From Mortierella hygrophila (taxonomy: Eukaryota; Mortierellomycota; Mortierellomycetes; Mortierellales; Mortierellaceae): a stretch of DNA of 64,000 nt. Within the stretch, counting starts at the first letter, position 1, and each line of letters begins with the position of its first letter. Below are positions 12,317-23,814 of the stretch, in pieces. The position numbers and the translations under genes were made by a program. The stretch spans positions 310,001-374,000 of the forward strand of contig JAAAXW010000010.1 of assembly GCA_015680625.1 (NCBI GenBank), in the 5' to 3' direction. The notes under the pieces were generated by a model. The model worked only from the letters and a program-made list of their open reading frames with translations. It was not told the origin of the DNA and did no database searches.

Positions 12317-12508
12317 ATGCACTTTGTCAAGGTCGCGATCCTTTTGTTCCTGGCGGTCGTAGCAAGCGCGCAAGAACAAACATTGACCGCTGCAGAATGC
12401 GCAGACAAAGGCACTGGTTATGTCGCGCTTAATGGTTATTGCGTCCTAACCGCCGGCAGGATCGTTGCTCAGCCTTCTGGTGCTCCTGCTGCTCGCCCCT
12501 CTTCGTGA
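12317..12508 (+). CDS. Small secreted peptide (63 aa), unknown function
   Basis: A 63-aa frame starting MHFVKVAILLFLAVVASAQ, a textbook signal peptide (n-region K, 12 hydrophobic residues, A-S-A cleavage site). The predicted mature peptide is about 44 aa with two cysteines (ECADKG and GYCVLT), likely one disulfide, and a P/A/S tail. A probable 5'-UTR intron (donor 12229, acceptor TAG at 12311-12313) ends three bases before the ATG, which supports transcription and the chosen start. I do not recognise the family. It could be a small effector-like or cell-wall peptide, or the first exon of a larger gene, although the frame closes cleanly with TGA. Confidence 0.6.
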   Translation: MHFVKVAILLFLAVVASAQEQTLTAAECADKGTGYVALNGYCVLTAGRIVAQPSGAPAARPSS

Positions 12509-14761
12509 GCCAAGGCAAGATGAAGAATGCTGTTCTTCTGCTTTAGCTCTCTCAGACACACTTGCATGTAGACATTCTCGAACATTTTTCTCCTTCTCGT
12601 CGGGCGCTAACTTCCATGTAACCACTTCCCCTCCAGCCAACATGAGTACTTTTTTTCTTCAGCCCAATCTCTTTATCCACATAAAGTATCTGTTTTATCG
12701 GAAATCTCATCCGTTGCCGTCGTCTTCTTCTTCTTAGCCACTCATATCTTTCATCGATAGACTGAGGGGAGATGGGCAGAGGCAAAAGCGCCACAAAAGG
12801 AGATGGGGAAGAAAAGAAAAGAAAGAAAAAAACCCGAAAAAAAAGTATGCGCGTAGAACCCGCACACTTCTCAAAATGAAAACTATCAGCAAAACGGACA
12901 TAACACGTTGAGACCTGAAAAGCATAGAACCAGCCTGGACCTGTTCAGAATATCGTATTGCACAGAACCATTTTCTGTAGGGATGAAAAAAAAAAAAAAA
13001 AAAAAAAAAGGATGCATCGAGGCGGGGCATGTGTTGCGATGCGCGGATAGAAGGAACGAAGATAATTTATGCTCTGCCCCATCTCTTTGTTTTTTTTGTG
13101 CTCCCCAACTCATGTATACCTCCGATACTAATAAACTAGTTCGAAGGACGACAAAAGCAGAAAAATAATATTTGCCCCTGAATTCTGTTCTGCCACAAGT
13201 TTATTTGTTCATCCAATAAAATTATATCGCCGAGGATGTCATCCAGCGCAAGGCCTCCAGAAAAAAAAAAGGGAGGGAGAGCGTCTGAAAGAAGTAACCA
13301 CCGCCGCATTTCTTTATCCACCTGCTCACTCTCATCAGTTCACTCGCCGCCACCACAAGGGCCAGACCCTGTCAAATAGTGCGGGAAGAAATCACAAGAC
13401 AAGAGGGAGAGAGGAAAAGAGAGAAATTACGTCCTTTTCGGCTTACATACTCCCTCCTTTCGGTTTACATACTCCCTCCTTTCGGTTTCGACGTTCCGCG
13501 GTCAACTTTTCAGATATCATCGTAAGCGAAAATAAAGACCTTCCCTCTTCTATGTTTTCTCGATCGATCAGGCGAATGGTTGGAACTTATTACTACGCTG
13601 GGCAAAAAAAAAAGCTCATTGGCACTAGAAATAGTAGACAAATGTGCAGCATGCGGCTGTCCCACGTTTTTGTTTCTGTGAACACAAGATGGCGGGTGCA
13701 GCTTACGCCAGAAATCAAGTATCAAGTGGGAAAGAGGGAGCCTTGGTCAAGAAGATCAACAAAGGAAAGGAAAAAAAAATTCAGGTACAAGCCTGGTAGG
13801 TTAGTGATCCTCCGCCAACTGAAACAAAAAAGGTTCATCAATCATCACCGTTCGTGAAGTAAATCCACTGACGCCTCTTTTCCCTCCCCCATTTTTCTCT
13901 GGCCGGGATGATGCCTCAAAAAAAAAAAAAAAAAAAAAAACCCCCTGAGAGGACGATGCCATGCCATGCAGGAAGGTGGCAAAAAGTGTGACATTATCGA
14001 ACAACTAGGAAAAAAATAAGATGCAGCGCCCAAAGAAAAATTTTCTTCGGGTGAACTGCTGGCTGTGTCACAAAAACATTGCTCACAAGGACCACTTGTC
14101 ATAAGATCACAAAAAAGGACGCAGAGTTTTTTTTATTTCACAGCCCTTTCTATCAAACGCACAGACTACCCCTGCTCGTGACGGAATCCGATGTTGTATA
14201 ACAGTCAGTTCAGGAGAGACGAAGGAAGAGGGTGGGCAGCATAAAGAAAAGAAAGTAAAGGGTGAGTAAAAATGCGTATGATATCAGCATTCTTGCCCTA
14301 AGTATACACCCTGAAAACACCACAATAATCTCTTGGACATGGTCTCCGCGGGAGGTTTTCTGCCACTCCAAGGAAAAGAAACACTTCTTTGGAATTGGCG
14401 GTAAACAATTTTTTATTTCTTTGCTTGGACAGCACTCTCGCTTTCTTCGATCCATGATCGAGACAAATTCAATCATAGAAAAAAATAGGCAGGGGGGTGC
14501 ATCACAAGGATGGAAGAAAATGAATCTTTCACCCCCTCCCACCAAGGTACAAAAAAGGAGCCTAGTGAGGATAGAAACAACAACGGCCGAAGATACAAGG
14601 GAATGTATTGAAGGATACGTATGTGGTTAGGTTTGTACTAACGTCACATCAAAGGGAGAGAGGAAAGGCTCAAAAGAATTCTATTTGGTATTTGGTAACC
14701 CGAAAAGTATGCAACAACGGAGGATTATTTTTTGGCTTTGAAGGAAGAGAGAAGAAAAGGT
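12509..14761. other. 2.25-kb gene-poor, homopolymer-rich region
   Basis: No supported gene on either strand. The stretch has A runs of 20 or more near 12987-13009 and 13918-13940, several shorter ones, and a short direct repeat at about 13436-13490 (TTACATACTCCCTCCTTTCGG, roughly 22-bp unit, two to three copies). All reading frames are short and lack family resemblance. Confidence 0.4.
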
Positions 14762-17039
14762 TTAGTCGAGGAGCTCAGCCTTGTGAGGTACGGGTGTCGG
14801 CGCAACAATAATGGGGTCCGGGAGGACATATGGCTCCTGCTCCTCGTCGTCGACAACACTGGCGCCGCTGTAAGGGTTGATGACGGTGGTTCGGACAGGT
14901 AGATGCTGATGACGAGGTTGGTCCTGGTAGACTGAAGGGTATGAGAAAGCGGGAACGTTACTATAAGGTCGGGCGACGAATGGACTCTCTTGTTCCAGCT
15001 TTCTCAGTTCCTCATCGTCTCCTTCTGACTGTTGCTCGAAGGGATGCTGCTCAAGGATGGCAGGGAGTGAGAGTACTTCCATTCCCTGTGAAACCCCACG
15101 CCGCGATTGCTGCTGTTGTTGCTGCTGTTGTTGTTGGATCTGATGTTGCTGGAGCTGCAGTTGCTGGGGAACTGTGAGTGGGGCTGAAGTTGGCTGCCCT
15201 GGTTGAGACTGACCGAGGAAGTGGGCGGTTGGTCTAGTTGAAGATCGATGGGGTGCGTAAACGAGGGGTGCGGTAGAGGAGGAGTTGAGAGTGACGATAG
15301 ACCCTCTCGACGACTCGGCCATCTGTAACGACGCTCGGTTCTGTTGCTGCTGGTAATCCGACAACACGGGCTTGTTTTCCTCTCTTTCTTCTGCTCCCAG
15401 GTCACTGCTTCCTCCACTTCCTCCTCCTTGCCCTTGCCCTCCGGCCAAGTGGTGCTTCTGACTGATCCGACCACGACCACGACGTTGACGTTTCCGACGG
15501 ACGATGAAAAATGCTGCGATGAGGGCGAGAATCAAGACTCCAGCGACCGCACCACCGATGACCGCTGCATTCGACGTTCCGCTCGAACCGTTTCCGCTGT
15601 CAGTTCCAGCGCCGCCGTCATTATTGCCGCCATTGCCATCTCCAGGTGTGGGTAGTGATTGGGGAGTCAACCCTGGTCCCGACCATATCAGGGTCGTCCT
15701 ATCGAAGCTGTTGAAGACGGGGTTACCTTTCTGAAGAGAATAGATAACGATTTGGGACGCCGTTGCTGAGCCGACCATAGAGTTTGTGAACAATGGAACG
15801 CTACTGGAAGGTGCGACTCTGATGAGTGTCAAGGCTGTGGGCGTTCCTGGGGTGATTGTATAGATGGTGACCGAGCCATCATTCTTGGCCTAAGAAACAG
15901 AAGAATGGTAACAAGCCAGGCGCTTAGTTGCTGTTCTTTTCCGGTTTACATTCAGACTAATGTACTGATTCAGACACCGAGGAGCTGCATGCTTGGTTTT
16001 TTAGGGGGATGGGATGTTTGGAAAGGGCGCTGCAAATGGGTCTCGATCCTCTCCATTTCAGTCCAGCTTACCATCCAAACCATGCAAAAGCACGCAAGAA
16101 ATTCAATCTCAAAGAGAAAAGAAAACGCACATATACATGAACCAATCAAACGATACACTACCTTGTCAAGGATAAAAGCAGTGGTGTCCATATGAACAGG
16201 GATAGCATCTTTGCTGAGTGTGATATTTCCCATCTGGATGCTTTGTGGATCAGTGACCAGTATGGTATTGTCATTCAAGCCCGTGGTTGTAAATATCTGT
16301 CCTGAGGTTCCATCGGCGCCAAAGGCGATGATATTGCCATTCACTGGAGGGGTGGGTTCGGTGTTGAAAGTGCCTACAACCAGGGATACCCCATTCAAGT
16401 AGTCGTACAACGGCGATCTAGTTCAAGGGAGGAATGAAGAAAAGTTGCTAATGGAATAAGGATGTTGAGAAGAATGAAAGACACGGGTCGTTTTTTATGC
16501 CCATTGATGCATGCTTTTAGTAGGCGAAAAGAAAGCGAATGTTACCCTGACATCTTCCAGGCGATATCAGCAGCGGGGGAATTGACAGCCAGTCCAATCC
16601 ATGACCCTCCAAGCGTAGTCGTCTCTCCCGAACCATACAAAGTACTTCCAGTCCGACCCACAATCGCAAACTGCTTTATCGACGGAAACGAAACAGTCCT
16701 CTCACCATGTGTGGAATTCTGAAACGTAACGCTGTTCCCACTTGTCAAAGCATTCACATCAAAAGTCTTCTGCGGCGAGAATTGCTGAATATGGGTCCTC
16801 AACGGTACTGCCACACCCGCGCTGTCGACCCCTGCATAGTTGAAGCACAGTTTTGCAGCAGTGGCTGACCAATGATCGTCTGCGTTGAATGTGATGGGTT
16901 GGCTAGAGGGGTTGTTGATATCAGTTAAGTCGACAGAGTTGAAGTCCAGTCGTCCATCTTGAACGGATCCGATTAGGTAGAAAGTTTTTGCTGTTGCGGA
17001 TTGGACTAGGCAGGGGAAATCGTATGTTGGTACCGGCAT
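14762..17039 (-). CDS. Single-pass membrane protein, surface family 1, copy 1 (unknown function)
   Basis: Three exons: 17039-16546, 16417-16162 and 15889-14762 (625 aa). Residues 1-350 form a conserved globular-looking part with strand-rich motifs shared by the two paralogues nearby (FYLIGS..GRLDFNSVDLTDINNP, AKLCFNYAG, HIQQF, FAIVGRTG). A G/N/S-rich linker follows, then one membrane span (about 358-380, AAVIGGAVAGVLILALIAAF), a strongly basic stop-transfer RRKRQRRGRGR and a Q/P/S-rich tail. By the positive-inside rule the large N-terminal part would be outside the cell and the tail cytosolic. No signal peptide is visible; there is an in-frame TAG 18 nt before the ATG. The repeating short-strand pattern could be a beta-propeller (kelch/galactose-oxidase-like), but I cannot prove this. 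All genes from here to 38.2 kb lie on this strand. Confidence 0.8.
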
Positions 17040-17178
17040 GTTGAGTATGAGCGGCTATGCTGGTGTGAATGGGGGTGGGGGTGGGAGAACCGAAATGAAA
17101 GTAGGGAACGTGGCGATAAGAAAGGAGATGAGGGAAGGAAGGAAGGAAGAAAGAGAAGGTGGGGAAGGAGGGAAGGAA

Positions 17179-17286
17179 GGGAAAGAAGGGAAAGAAGGGA
17201 AAGAAGGGAAAGAAGGGAAAGAAGGGAAAGAAGGGAAAGAAGGGAAAGAAGGGAAAGAAGTGAAAGAAGTGAAAGAAGTGAAAGAA
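17179..17286. repeat. 9-bp minisatellite GGGAAAGAA / GTGAAAGAA
   Basis: Nine copies of GGGAAAGAA followed by three of GTGAAAGAA, flanked by further GGAA/GAAA-rich sequence (about 17100-17400). It lies 140-250 bp upstream of the start of the membrane protein gene, so in gene orientation it is a polypyrimidine tract in the promoter or leader. It creates long artefactual frames on both strands. Confidence 0.9.
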
Positions 17287-18412
17287 GTGAAGGGAGAAAG
17301 TGCAATGAAGGAAAGGAAAAGAGGAAGGAAAAGAGGAAAGAAAAGAGAAAAGAAAAGAGGAAGGAGAGGAAGGAAGTCAACAGAAGGACGTGAAAAGAAA
17401 GAGGGGGTTGTCGGTTTGGAGAAAGAAGAGAAAGATGGCCTGGAGGTCGGGGTAAGGTGCGTGCATTTGTGTGCACTAGACGACGAAATGTTTGCGTGTG
17501 AGAGGGTAAAAGAAAAAGGAAGGGCTGGAGCAGGAGTGACAGTCAAAGATAGAAGGAGAGAGAGAGAATTAGAATAAGGTAAATAAGAGCACAGAAGAAA
17601 AAAACAGCTAACATTCATGCATTCAACTTGAGTGCGGCACAATAGATAGGAGTCTGGCCTTTTGATTGAATGCCAGCATCCCTAGTTTTTCTCTGCGAAT
17701 GTGGTCCGATCCATTGCATTCATTGCCCAGACACGAATTCGTTGAGGTCCTTGAAGCAAACTCTCGAGAAGCTAACCATGAGCACCATTCGATGACTTCT
17801 GTTTTTCTCATGCGAACATCATGCTTCCCTGTGCCAGAGACTAGGTATTTTTTGTCGCACACTCATTTATATCTCTGGCAGAAAGCCAAGGGAGAAGGCA
17901 TTTGATAACGGAAGGGGTCAACTTTTCCGAGCAACATCGTCCAGTCACATTCCGGTTCCCAGCCTTGCTCTGGGCAGCAAAGGCTGCTGCTTCTCATATC
18001 AAATGCAAAGCGCAGACATTCGCGTCTTTATGCCTTCATGATGCTTTGGTCGCAACTCTTAGACTCTCAGGTGGCGGAAGAATATTGAGATGTAAGTACA
18101 GCCCGACCCAGACCGAGCAACGATTATCGTAAGGTGGCTCCCTTATACTATTGTTTATCAAACTATTTATTCGTGAAATACATCTACCGAATGGAAGAAC
18201 CGAATATCCCTGGAGGAAACGAAACGGGCATGTTTTCTGCGGCTGTTGAAGAAAAGGGTGTGAGGTGCGTATAAGTACGCATAATTTTTTTTGATGGAGA
18301 GAGCGTTGAGAGGGAAGTAGGGAGGAGAGATCGAGGAAAGGGAGAGTCGACAGACGTTGAGTCGACTGACGTTACAAGAAAAACCGAGTCCAGCTCAGGT
18401 CGTCTTATTCTT
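17287..18412. other. Intergenic region with no recognised gene
   Basis: Continuation of the purine-rich tract to about 17570, then 850 bp without a convincing frame or promoter element. It contains the 3' flank of the small secreted protein gene. Nothing else seen. Confidence 0.4.
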
Positions 18413-18951
18413 TTACTTGATGCAGAGCCAGTACTGATACTCCTTCCCAGCGACGTCCCTCCCATTGTGACTGGGCAGTGATGTCCCAAAACTGAACCCG
18501 TTGAAACTGTATCGTGACCCTTGGTAGGTTAAAGTCAAGGCCTCGTTATTGGTGTATGCGCCATGGTTGACCGAAAACCGGTTGTCACCAGATGAAATGT
18601 TTTTGTTGTTTTTCAGGGCTCGGAAAGAAATACGTCCGATGTACGTGTTGCGGATCACCAGAGTGAAGGATTCTTGAGGCTTGTCCGAGTTTATGTTGCG
18701 GATTGACCACGTCAAAGTGCTAGGCTGGCATGTTGATTTCGGCATTTTGATATCACTGAAGAAAAAAAAATCAGGTGCAGGAAATGCGTCAGAGGTGATT
18801 GTCAAGACAAGAAACGCGAAATAGAGTAGACAATACTGAATTCAGGACGAGAACAAAAAGAACGACCCACTCACCCTCTCTTTTCCATGTTGGTGGGGAG
18901 AGCGAACACGACTGCCAGAGTCATGAGGAGGTAAAGAATCAAAAACTTCAT
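18413..18951 (-). CDS. Small secreted protein (139 aa), unknown function
   Basis: Two exons: 18951-18875 and 18755-18413 (139 aa). The first exon encodes a signal peptide (MKFLILYLLMTLAVVFA, cleavage about residue 17-18) and a possible Kex2-type site (EKR). The second exon encodes a compact domain of about 110 aa rich in polar and aromatic residues (STCQPSTLTWSIRNIN, LVIRNTYIGRISFRALKNN, GSRYSFNGFSFG) and ends YWLCIK. The only two cysteines of the mature chain lie at its two ends, which suggests a disulfide joining them around a beta-sandwich. I do not recognise the family; a carbohydrate-binding or effector role is possible but unsupported. It sits between members of the surface-protein array, on the same strand. 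Confidence 0.75.
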
Positions 18952-20838
18952 TGTTGGAGTGGAAGGAAAGAAAAGTGCTGGTTGTGATACGTGAGGATAG
19001 GATGTGTGATGGTGCTGTGTGAATAGAACGAATATTAATGAGAAGTAGTAAGCGTGTATCAGAAAGAGTGAGAGGGGGAGAATAGCAGAGTAGTGCAGTA
19101 GTGCTAGTGAGGGGGAGTAAGGTGGTGCAAGTGAAGGACAAGGAGAAAAGAAAAGCAGGGGATAGCCTCTTGTATTTATACAATTTGCTCCTTCGATGAT
19201 CTTAACCCTGCTTTGCTCTGACAAAGGCAACCATTCCTCTAGAAAAATGAAATTGAAACGGAAAATTGGGTGAGACAGGACCCCACCCTTGGACGTGTAA
19301 ACAAACACCTCGAAATTATTGTTTACATTTCTGCTTGATCCCTCTACGACCATACCGCGCACGAACCACGCCTTTTTGCTCATGAATTTTGTTTGTTTCA
19401 TTCTCTCATATGACCAAGGAAAATGGGGTTCGAAATATCCGAAAGGGACTCTTGATCCATAAAAAAAAAAAAAAAAAAGGCATAATCCACTTTATCTCCA
19501 GAAATGCGTCAGAGGGTGAGACAGTAAACAGCGACTTTTTGGCGGCACTGAGTGAGGGGTTTGCCTTTGTCATCAAGCTGATCGTTGTTTGTTTTTCTGC
19601 CATCGAAGGGAGGTACCAAAGTGTTTGATGTTTATTATGTTTACCGCTCACTTGGCTTTTTTTGCACCCAGGCCTGGCAAAAAGCGAGCGAGAAGTGATG
19701 TAGGAGGAGTGTCTAGATGGGATGAATGCTGTCATGGTTTAATTGTCTCTGACAGGTTTTTTAATCGATGAAGATGAAAAGCAAGACAAGAAAACAGTGG
19801 CGAAATGGAGGAGAAACATAATCCGCCTCGTTACTATGATGCCGTGCAGGGTACCCCTAATTGCCATGCGTCGACAAAGGAACTTTGTTTTAGACTCATT
19901 CATACACAACGGCGAAAAGGGAGGGAAGGTTAACGGTGCATGGAGTCGACCAAATGTATGGTACGATCATTCTCTAACAGTGGAATGACAACGGATGCAA
20001 GGCGATCAAGCATACCCCTGGTCCCTGTTGCTTTTGTTTTTGGGGTGGTGTCTCGGCAAAATAGGTGTCAAGCAGACATTATTGGATCAATGGAAGGATA
20101 GACGTTCTTAGAGTCTCATCGGCATCTGCGTATCTTGGCATTTTGCCCACTCATATCGAATCACCCACTGCGATACTTTCGTCAATAAGGCAACTGGAGA
20201 CTGTTCTTTGCTCCCTTATTTTATTTTCCGAAGAGAAGAATGGAAGGAAAGGAAAAAGGAAAGGAAGGCGAGATGGATAGGAGAGAAAGACGTAGAGAGG
20301 AAAAAAGTAAGGACCACATAGAAAGAGAAAAGAGAATGGTGCGATCAAAGAAAAGAACTAGGCCATGACTGTTGAACCATTTTTAATCCAAGGCCTTCTT
20401 CCCGCCAAAAGGAAGAATGACATTCAACAAAAGGAGAACCTTTCTCCTTACTTTGCGTACTTCCTCTTTTTCAAGGTGGTGATTTTGAAATTAGGTGACA
20501 TCATCTCCTTACTACACATGAAAAAGATAGCGAGGTTACTACTGCTCCATTGTCTCTCCACATACCAAGCACTATTGTTTTTGCCGTTTGCGCGGTGACG
20601 ATAGGGTTATTGGCGCGTAGAAGCAATAGCCTTCGCAGGAGTGTAAATTCTCTTCATTATCGTCCATTCAGGAACGATCATTCGCTGAAACAAATCATAC
20701 ACCTTAACAACTTTATTTTTTCTTCTCGCTGATCAAAATAAATAAGGGTCGGGCTGTCTACCTACTCCGGTACTTTCACTCCTTCATACATTTGTTGTAC
20801 TTATGAGAGATCGTTTTTATTAACATGACTGACTGTTA
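18952..20838. other. 1.9-kb intergenic region, no gene recognised
   Basis: Contains the promoter of the secreted protein gene in its first 250 bp. The rest is A/T-rich with an A run near 19462-19479 and short unrelated frames. No promoter motif shared with the neighbouring arrays was found. Confidence 0.4.
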
Positions 20839-23224
20839 TCATTCTGGGAGCTCTGTCTTGTGAGGTCGTGGTGTAGGCGCCACAACAAAGGGCGCCGGAA
20901 GGGTATATGGTTCCGCTTCACTTCCATCATAACTACTATTCCTGTTGTTAGTATTATCTCCAGAAGAAGTGACAGTGGTAGTCCGGACAGGGTGGGCTTG
21001 GTAGATACCAGAGTCTGAGAAGGTGCGTCCTGTGCTGTACGGTTGAGATGGGTGTGAACGTTCTTGTCGTTCCTGTTCCTGTTGAAGACGTTTCTGCTCC
21101 TGTTCTTGCTCGTATTTGTGTTTCTCGTGAATGGAGGGGAATGAAATGACCTCGATATCTTGGACGGAGAAACCACGTCGCGGTCGGCGTTGTTGTTGCT
21201 GCTGTGGTTGCTGTTGTTGGTGTGGCTGTGGTTGCTGGGGGCGTGGTGGAATAGAAGGTGGGCGCACTATTGGATACTGGTTGAGCAGAGGCGGTTGCGA
21301 TTGCGGTGGCGCTGATATAGGTCTAGGAGGGATATAAGTCAAGGGCATGGTGGACGAAGATAGGGTGGTGAAGGATCCTGTCGACTCGAAGCGATGTGGT
21401 GGTGGTGCTGATAGATCCTGTTGGTAATCCGATAATGCTGGCATATTCTCCTCCGCGCCCTCTGGTCCACTTGGTGCTCCACTTTTGGTTATGACGCGAT
21501 TACGACTATCACGACCGCGCCTCCGTTTCCGTTGAACGATGAAGAGTCCTGCCAGGATACCAAGGATCAATCCTCCTGCGATTGCACCCCCAATAACGGC
21601 TCCATTCGGTTTCCCGTTCGTGGTACTCCCGCTATCGATCCCGCTGTTGCCTTCATGCCCATCGCTGCTGCCATCGCCAGGTGTTGTCGTCATCGGGGGT
21701 ATTGGAATTGATTGAGTGACCAAAGCAGGTCCCGACCAGGATTTGGCAGTCAAATCAAAGCTGTTGAAACGAGGGACACCGTCCTGCGCTGAATAGACAA
21801 TGATTTGAGACGCCGTTGGAGTAGCTGAGGCCACCATGTATTCATTGAACCGCGGGACTAGACTTGACGGTGAAGCTTGGATGAGGGTCAAGTCCGAGGA
21901 CATCTCTGGGGTGATTGTATAGATAATAACTGAACCGTCTTTTGCCTACAAAAGAAGACAGTATCGGGAGTTAATTGTCGGGACATGGCATTGGTAACGC
22001 CGGATGTGAGGAGGTGCGGATATTGATAGGATGGTTTTGTTAGTTCTAGTGCATATGGATGCAATTTTAATTTTTTTTATCTTCAACACTGCAGCCTACT
22101 TTCTTGTACTACACGAGCAGTCATAGACCAATTCTCAACAAAAAACAACAACACATACAAAGCCAGTACCTGGTCGAGGATAAAGGCGGTGGTGCCCATA
22201 TGAACGGGTATCGCAACAGGAGAGATCGTGATATTGTTCATATTGACAGGCTGTGGTTGTCTGATGTCAACAAGTTTCTCCATACTGTGGGCTGGAAAGA
22301 TCTGCCCCGAGGTTCCATTGATTTCAAAGGCGGTGATGTGACCTATCACGGGTGGTACGGGGCTGGTGTCAAAGGTTCCAACTGCCAGATACGCTCTCTC
22401 TGAGGGGAAGTATTGTGTTGGTCTAGGAGGAAGAAAAGAAGAAAACAATAAAGTGGCGGGGGGTGGAAGACCGTTGGCAACAACATAGTGGTAGAGAATA
22501 GAAAAATGTGAGCGTTTTGTTTGTTGACCCATCAATGCATTTTTTTACGCGCTAACAATACATAATGGGGAAAAAAAACCAACAACAAAAACAAATGAAA
22601 CCTCCCTCCCACCTCCTTTTACCTGTAGAGGTACGAATCGACATCGGCGGTGGCATCGACGGTCAACACCCTCCAAGAAGTCCCCACCTTCAGGTCTGGA
22701 GAATCCGTCATCCCTACGCCATACATAGTCTCCCCTGCCTGCCCAACAATCGCAAACTGTCTCGGCGACAAGAACGAAACATCCTTGTTCCAATCACTGG
22801 GGTTCTCAAACTTGGCCTTGACATTACCACCACTGCCTTTGCCACCATCACCCTCCTCCAGCAAAGCATTGGAATCAAAAGACCACTGTTTCGAGAACTG
22901 CTGGATATGAATCCTTGTCGGTTTGACTTTCCCCTTCTTGTCAGGAAAGACGCCCCCTGCATAATGCGTACACAGTTTTGGAGCAAAGGCCGTCCAGTGT
23001 TCAGGATCGACTTCAGATTCGAGGAGCTGGATAATCGGGTTATTGATGTTGGTTAGGTCGACAGAGGAGAGTTCTAGACGGCCCTTTTCCTTTTCGGAGG
23101 ATTCTGTGGCGACGCCGATTAGATAGAGGGCTGTTATTGGTAGTGCTGTGGATAGAGGGGTGACTGTTGTAGTGTGGATGAGGCAGGGGTATGGGTAGGC
23201 CGGTATGGGTATGCTTGGCTCCAT
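20839..23224 (-). CDS. Single-pass membrane protein, surface family 1, copy 2 (unknown function)
   Basis: Three exons at the same positions as copy 1: 23224-22623, 22422-22170 and 21945-20839 (653 aa). The N-terminal part repeats the family motifs (ALYLIGV...GRLELSSVDLTNINNP, PKLCTHYAG, IHIQQFSKQWSFDSNA, FAIVGQAGETMYG). The membrane span is about residues 401-423 (GAVIGGAIAGGLILGILAGL), followed by QRKRRRGR and a P/Q-rich tail. The tail shares short motifs with copy 1: ALSDYQQ, a basic RRGFSVQDIEV followed by ISFPSIHEKH, and the C-terminal FVVAPTPRPHKTELPE. Such conservation in otherwise disordered sequence suggests binding sites for a shared cytosolic partner. No signal peptide follows the chosen ATG; the frame upstream of it is open and hydrophobic, so an earlier start or exon is possible. 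Confidence 0.8.
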
Positions 23225-23814
23225 GATGCGTATGTGTGTGAAGGAGGAGCCGGAGGGGAGTGGAAGAAGAAGGAGAAAAAGGCGAAGGTAAGAGATGAGG
23301 AGGAGAGGGCGTAAAGACTGGAGTATGAAGAGTGGACGAAGATGGTTCTGAGGGTCAAATGGACAAAAGGGAGAAGGGGGGCGAGGGATCGTGTGTGCGT
23401 GCACGGGTGAGAGTGTCGTGTGCGTGCGGAAGGCGGTGCAAAGTTTGAAGAGCGAGTAGAAAAGAAAAAAAGATGGAGCTACAAGGGACAGAGAACGAGG
23501 GAACGAAAAAAGAGAACGAGAGAAAAAAAGAAACAAATAAAAACAGACAGCGAGAACGGGAAAAAAGTGAGCAGGGAATGGTTGATGTTGACGTACATAT
23601 GCGTGGATACCCGGGCGGATATCACTTCACCGCATGACAGCACACAACTTCATGATCCTCTCCCATTTCATATATATCTCAAGTACAACTATCGACTCAC
23701 CAGTCAAAGTTCAAACATCACAGCAAAGTCCCGGAAGCAATGCCAAGTAGACACTCTTTTGTTCTTTTTATTAGTGTATATCTAAAGGGTATAGAAAAAC
23801 GTTAACCGTAGGTG
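23225..23814. other. Intergenic region between surface family 1 copies 2 and 3
   Basis: 590 bp. The part next to 23225 is G/A-rich on the plus strand (CT-rich in gene orientation), as expected for the leader of copy 2. The rest holds the 3' flank of copy 3. No gene seen. Confidence 0.4.

Noticed and set aside
12987..13940. Long A runs considered as poly(A) tails of retroposed copies
   Set aside because: No target-site duplications or coding relic upstream; similar A/T runs are spread through all spacers of the window.
17038..17642. Long open frames of E-G-K repeats (plus) and S-F-P or L-S repeats (minus)
   Set aside because: They are translations of the 9-bp GGGAAAGAA minisatellite in all frames; no start context, domain or splice evidence.
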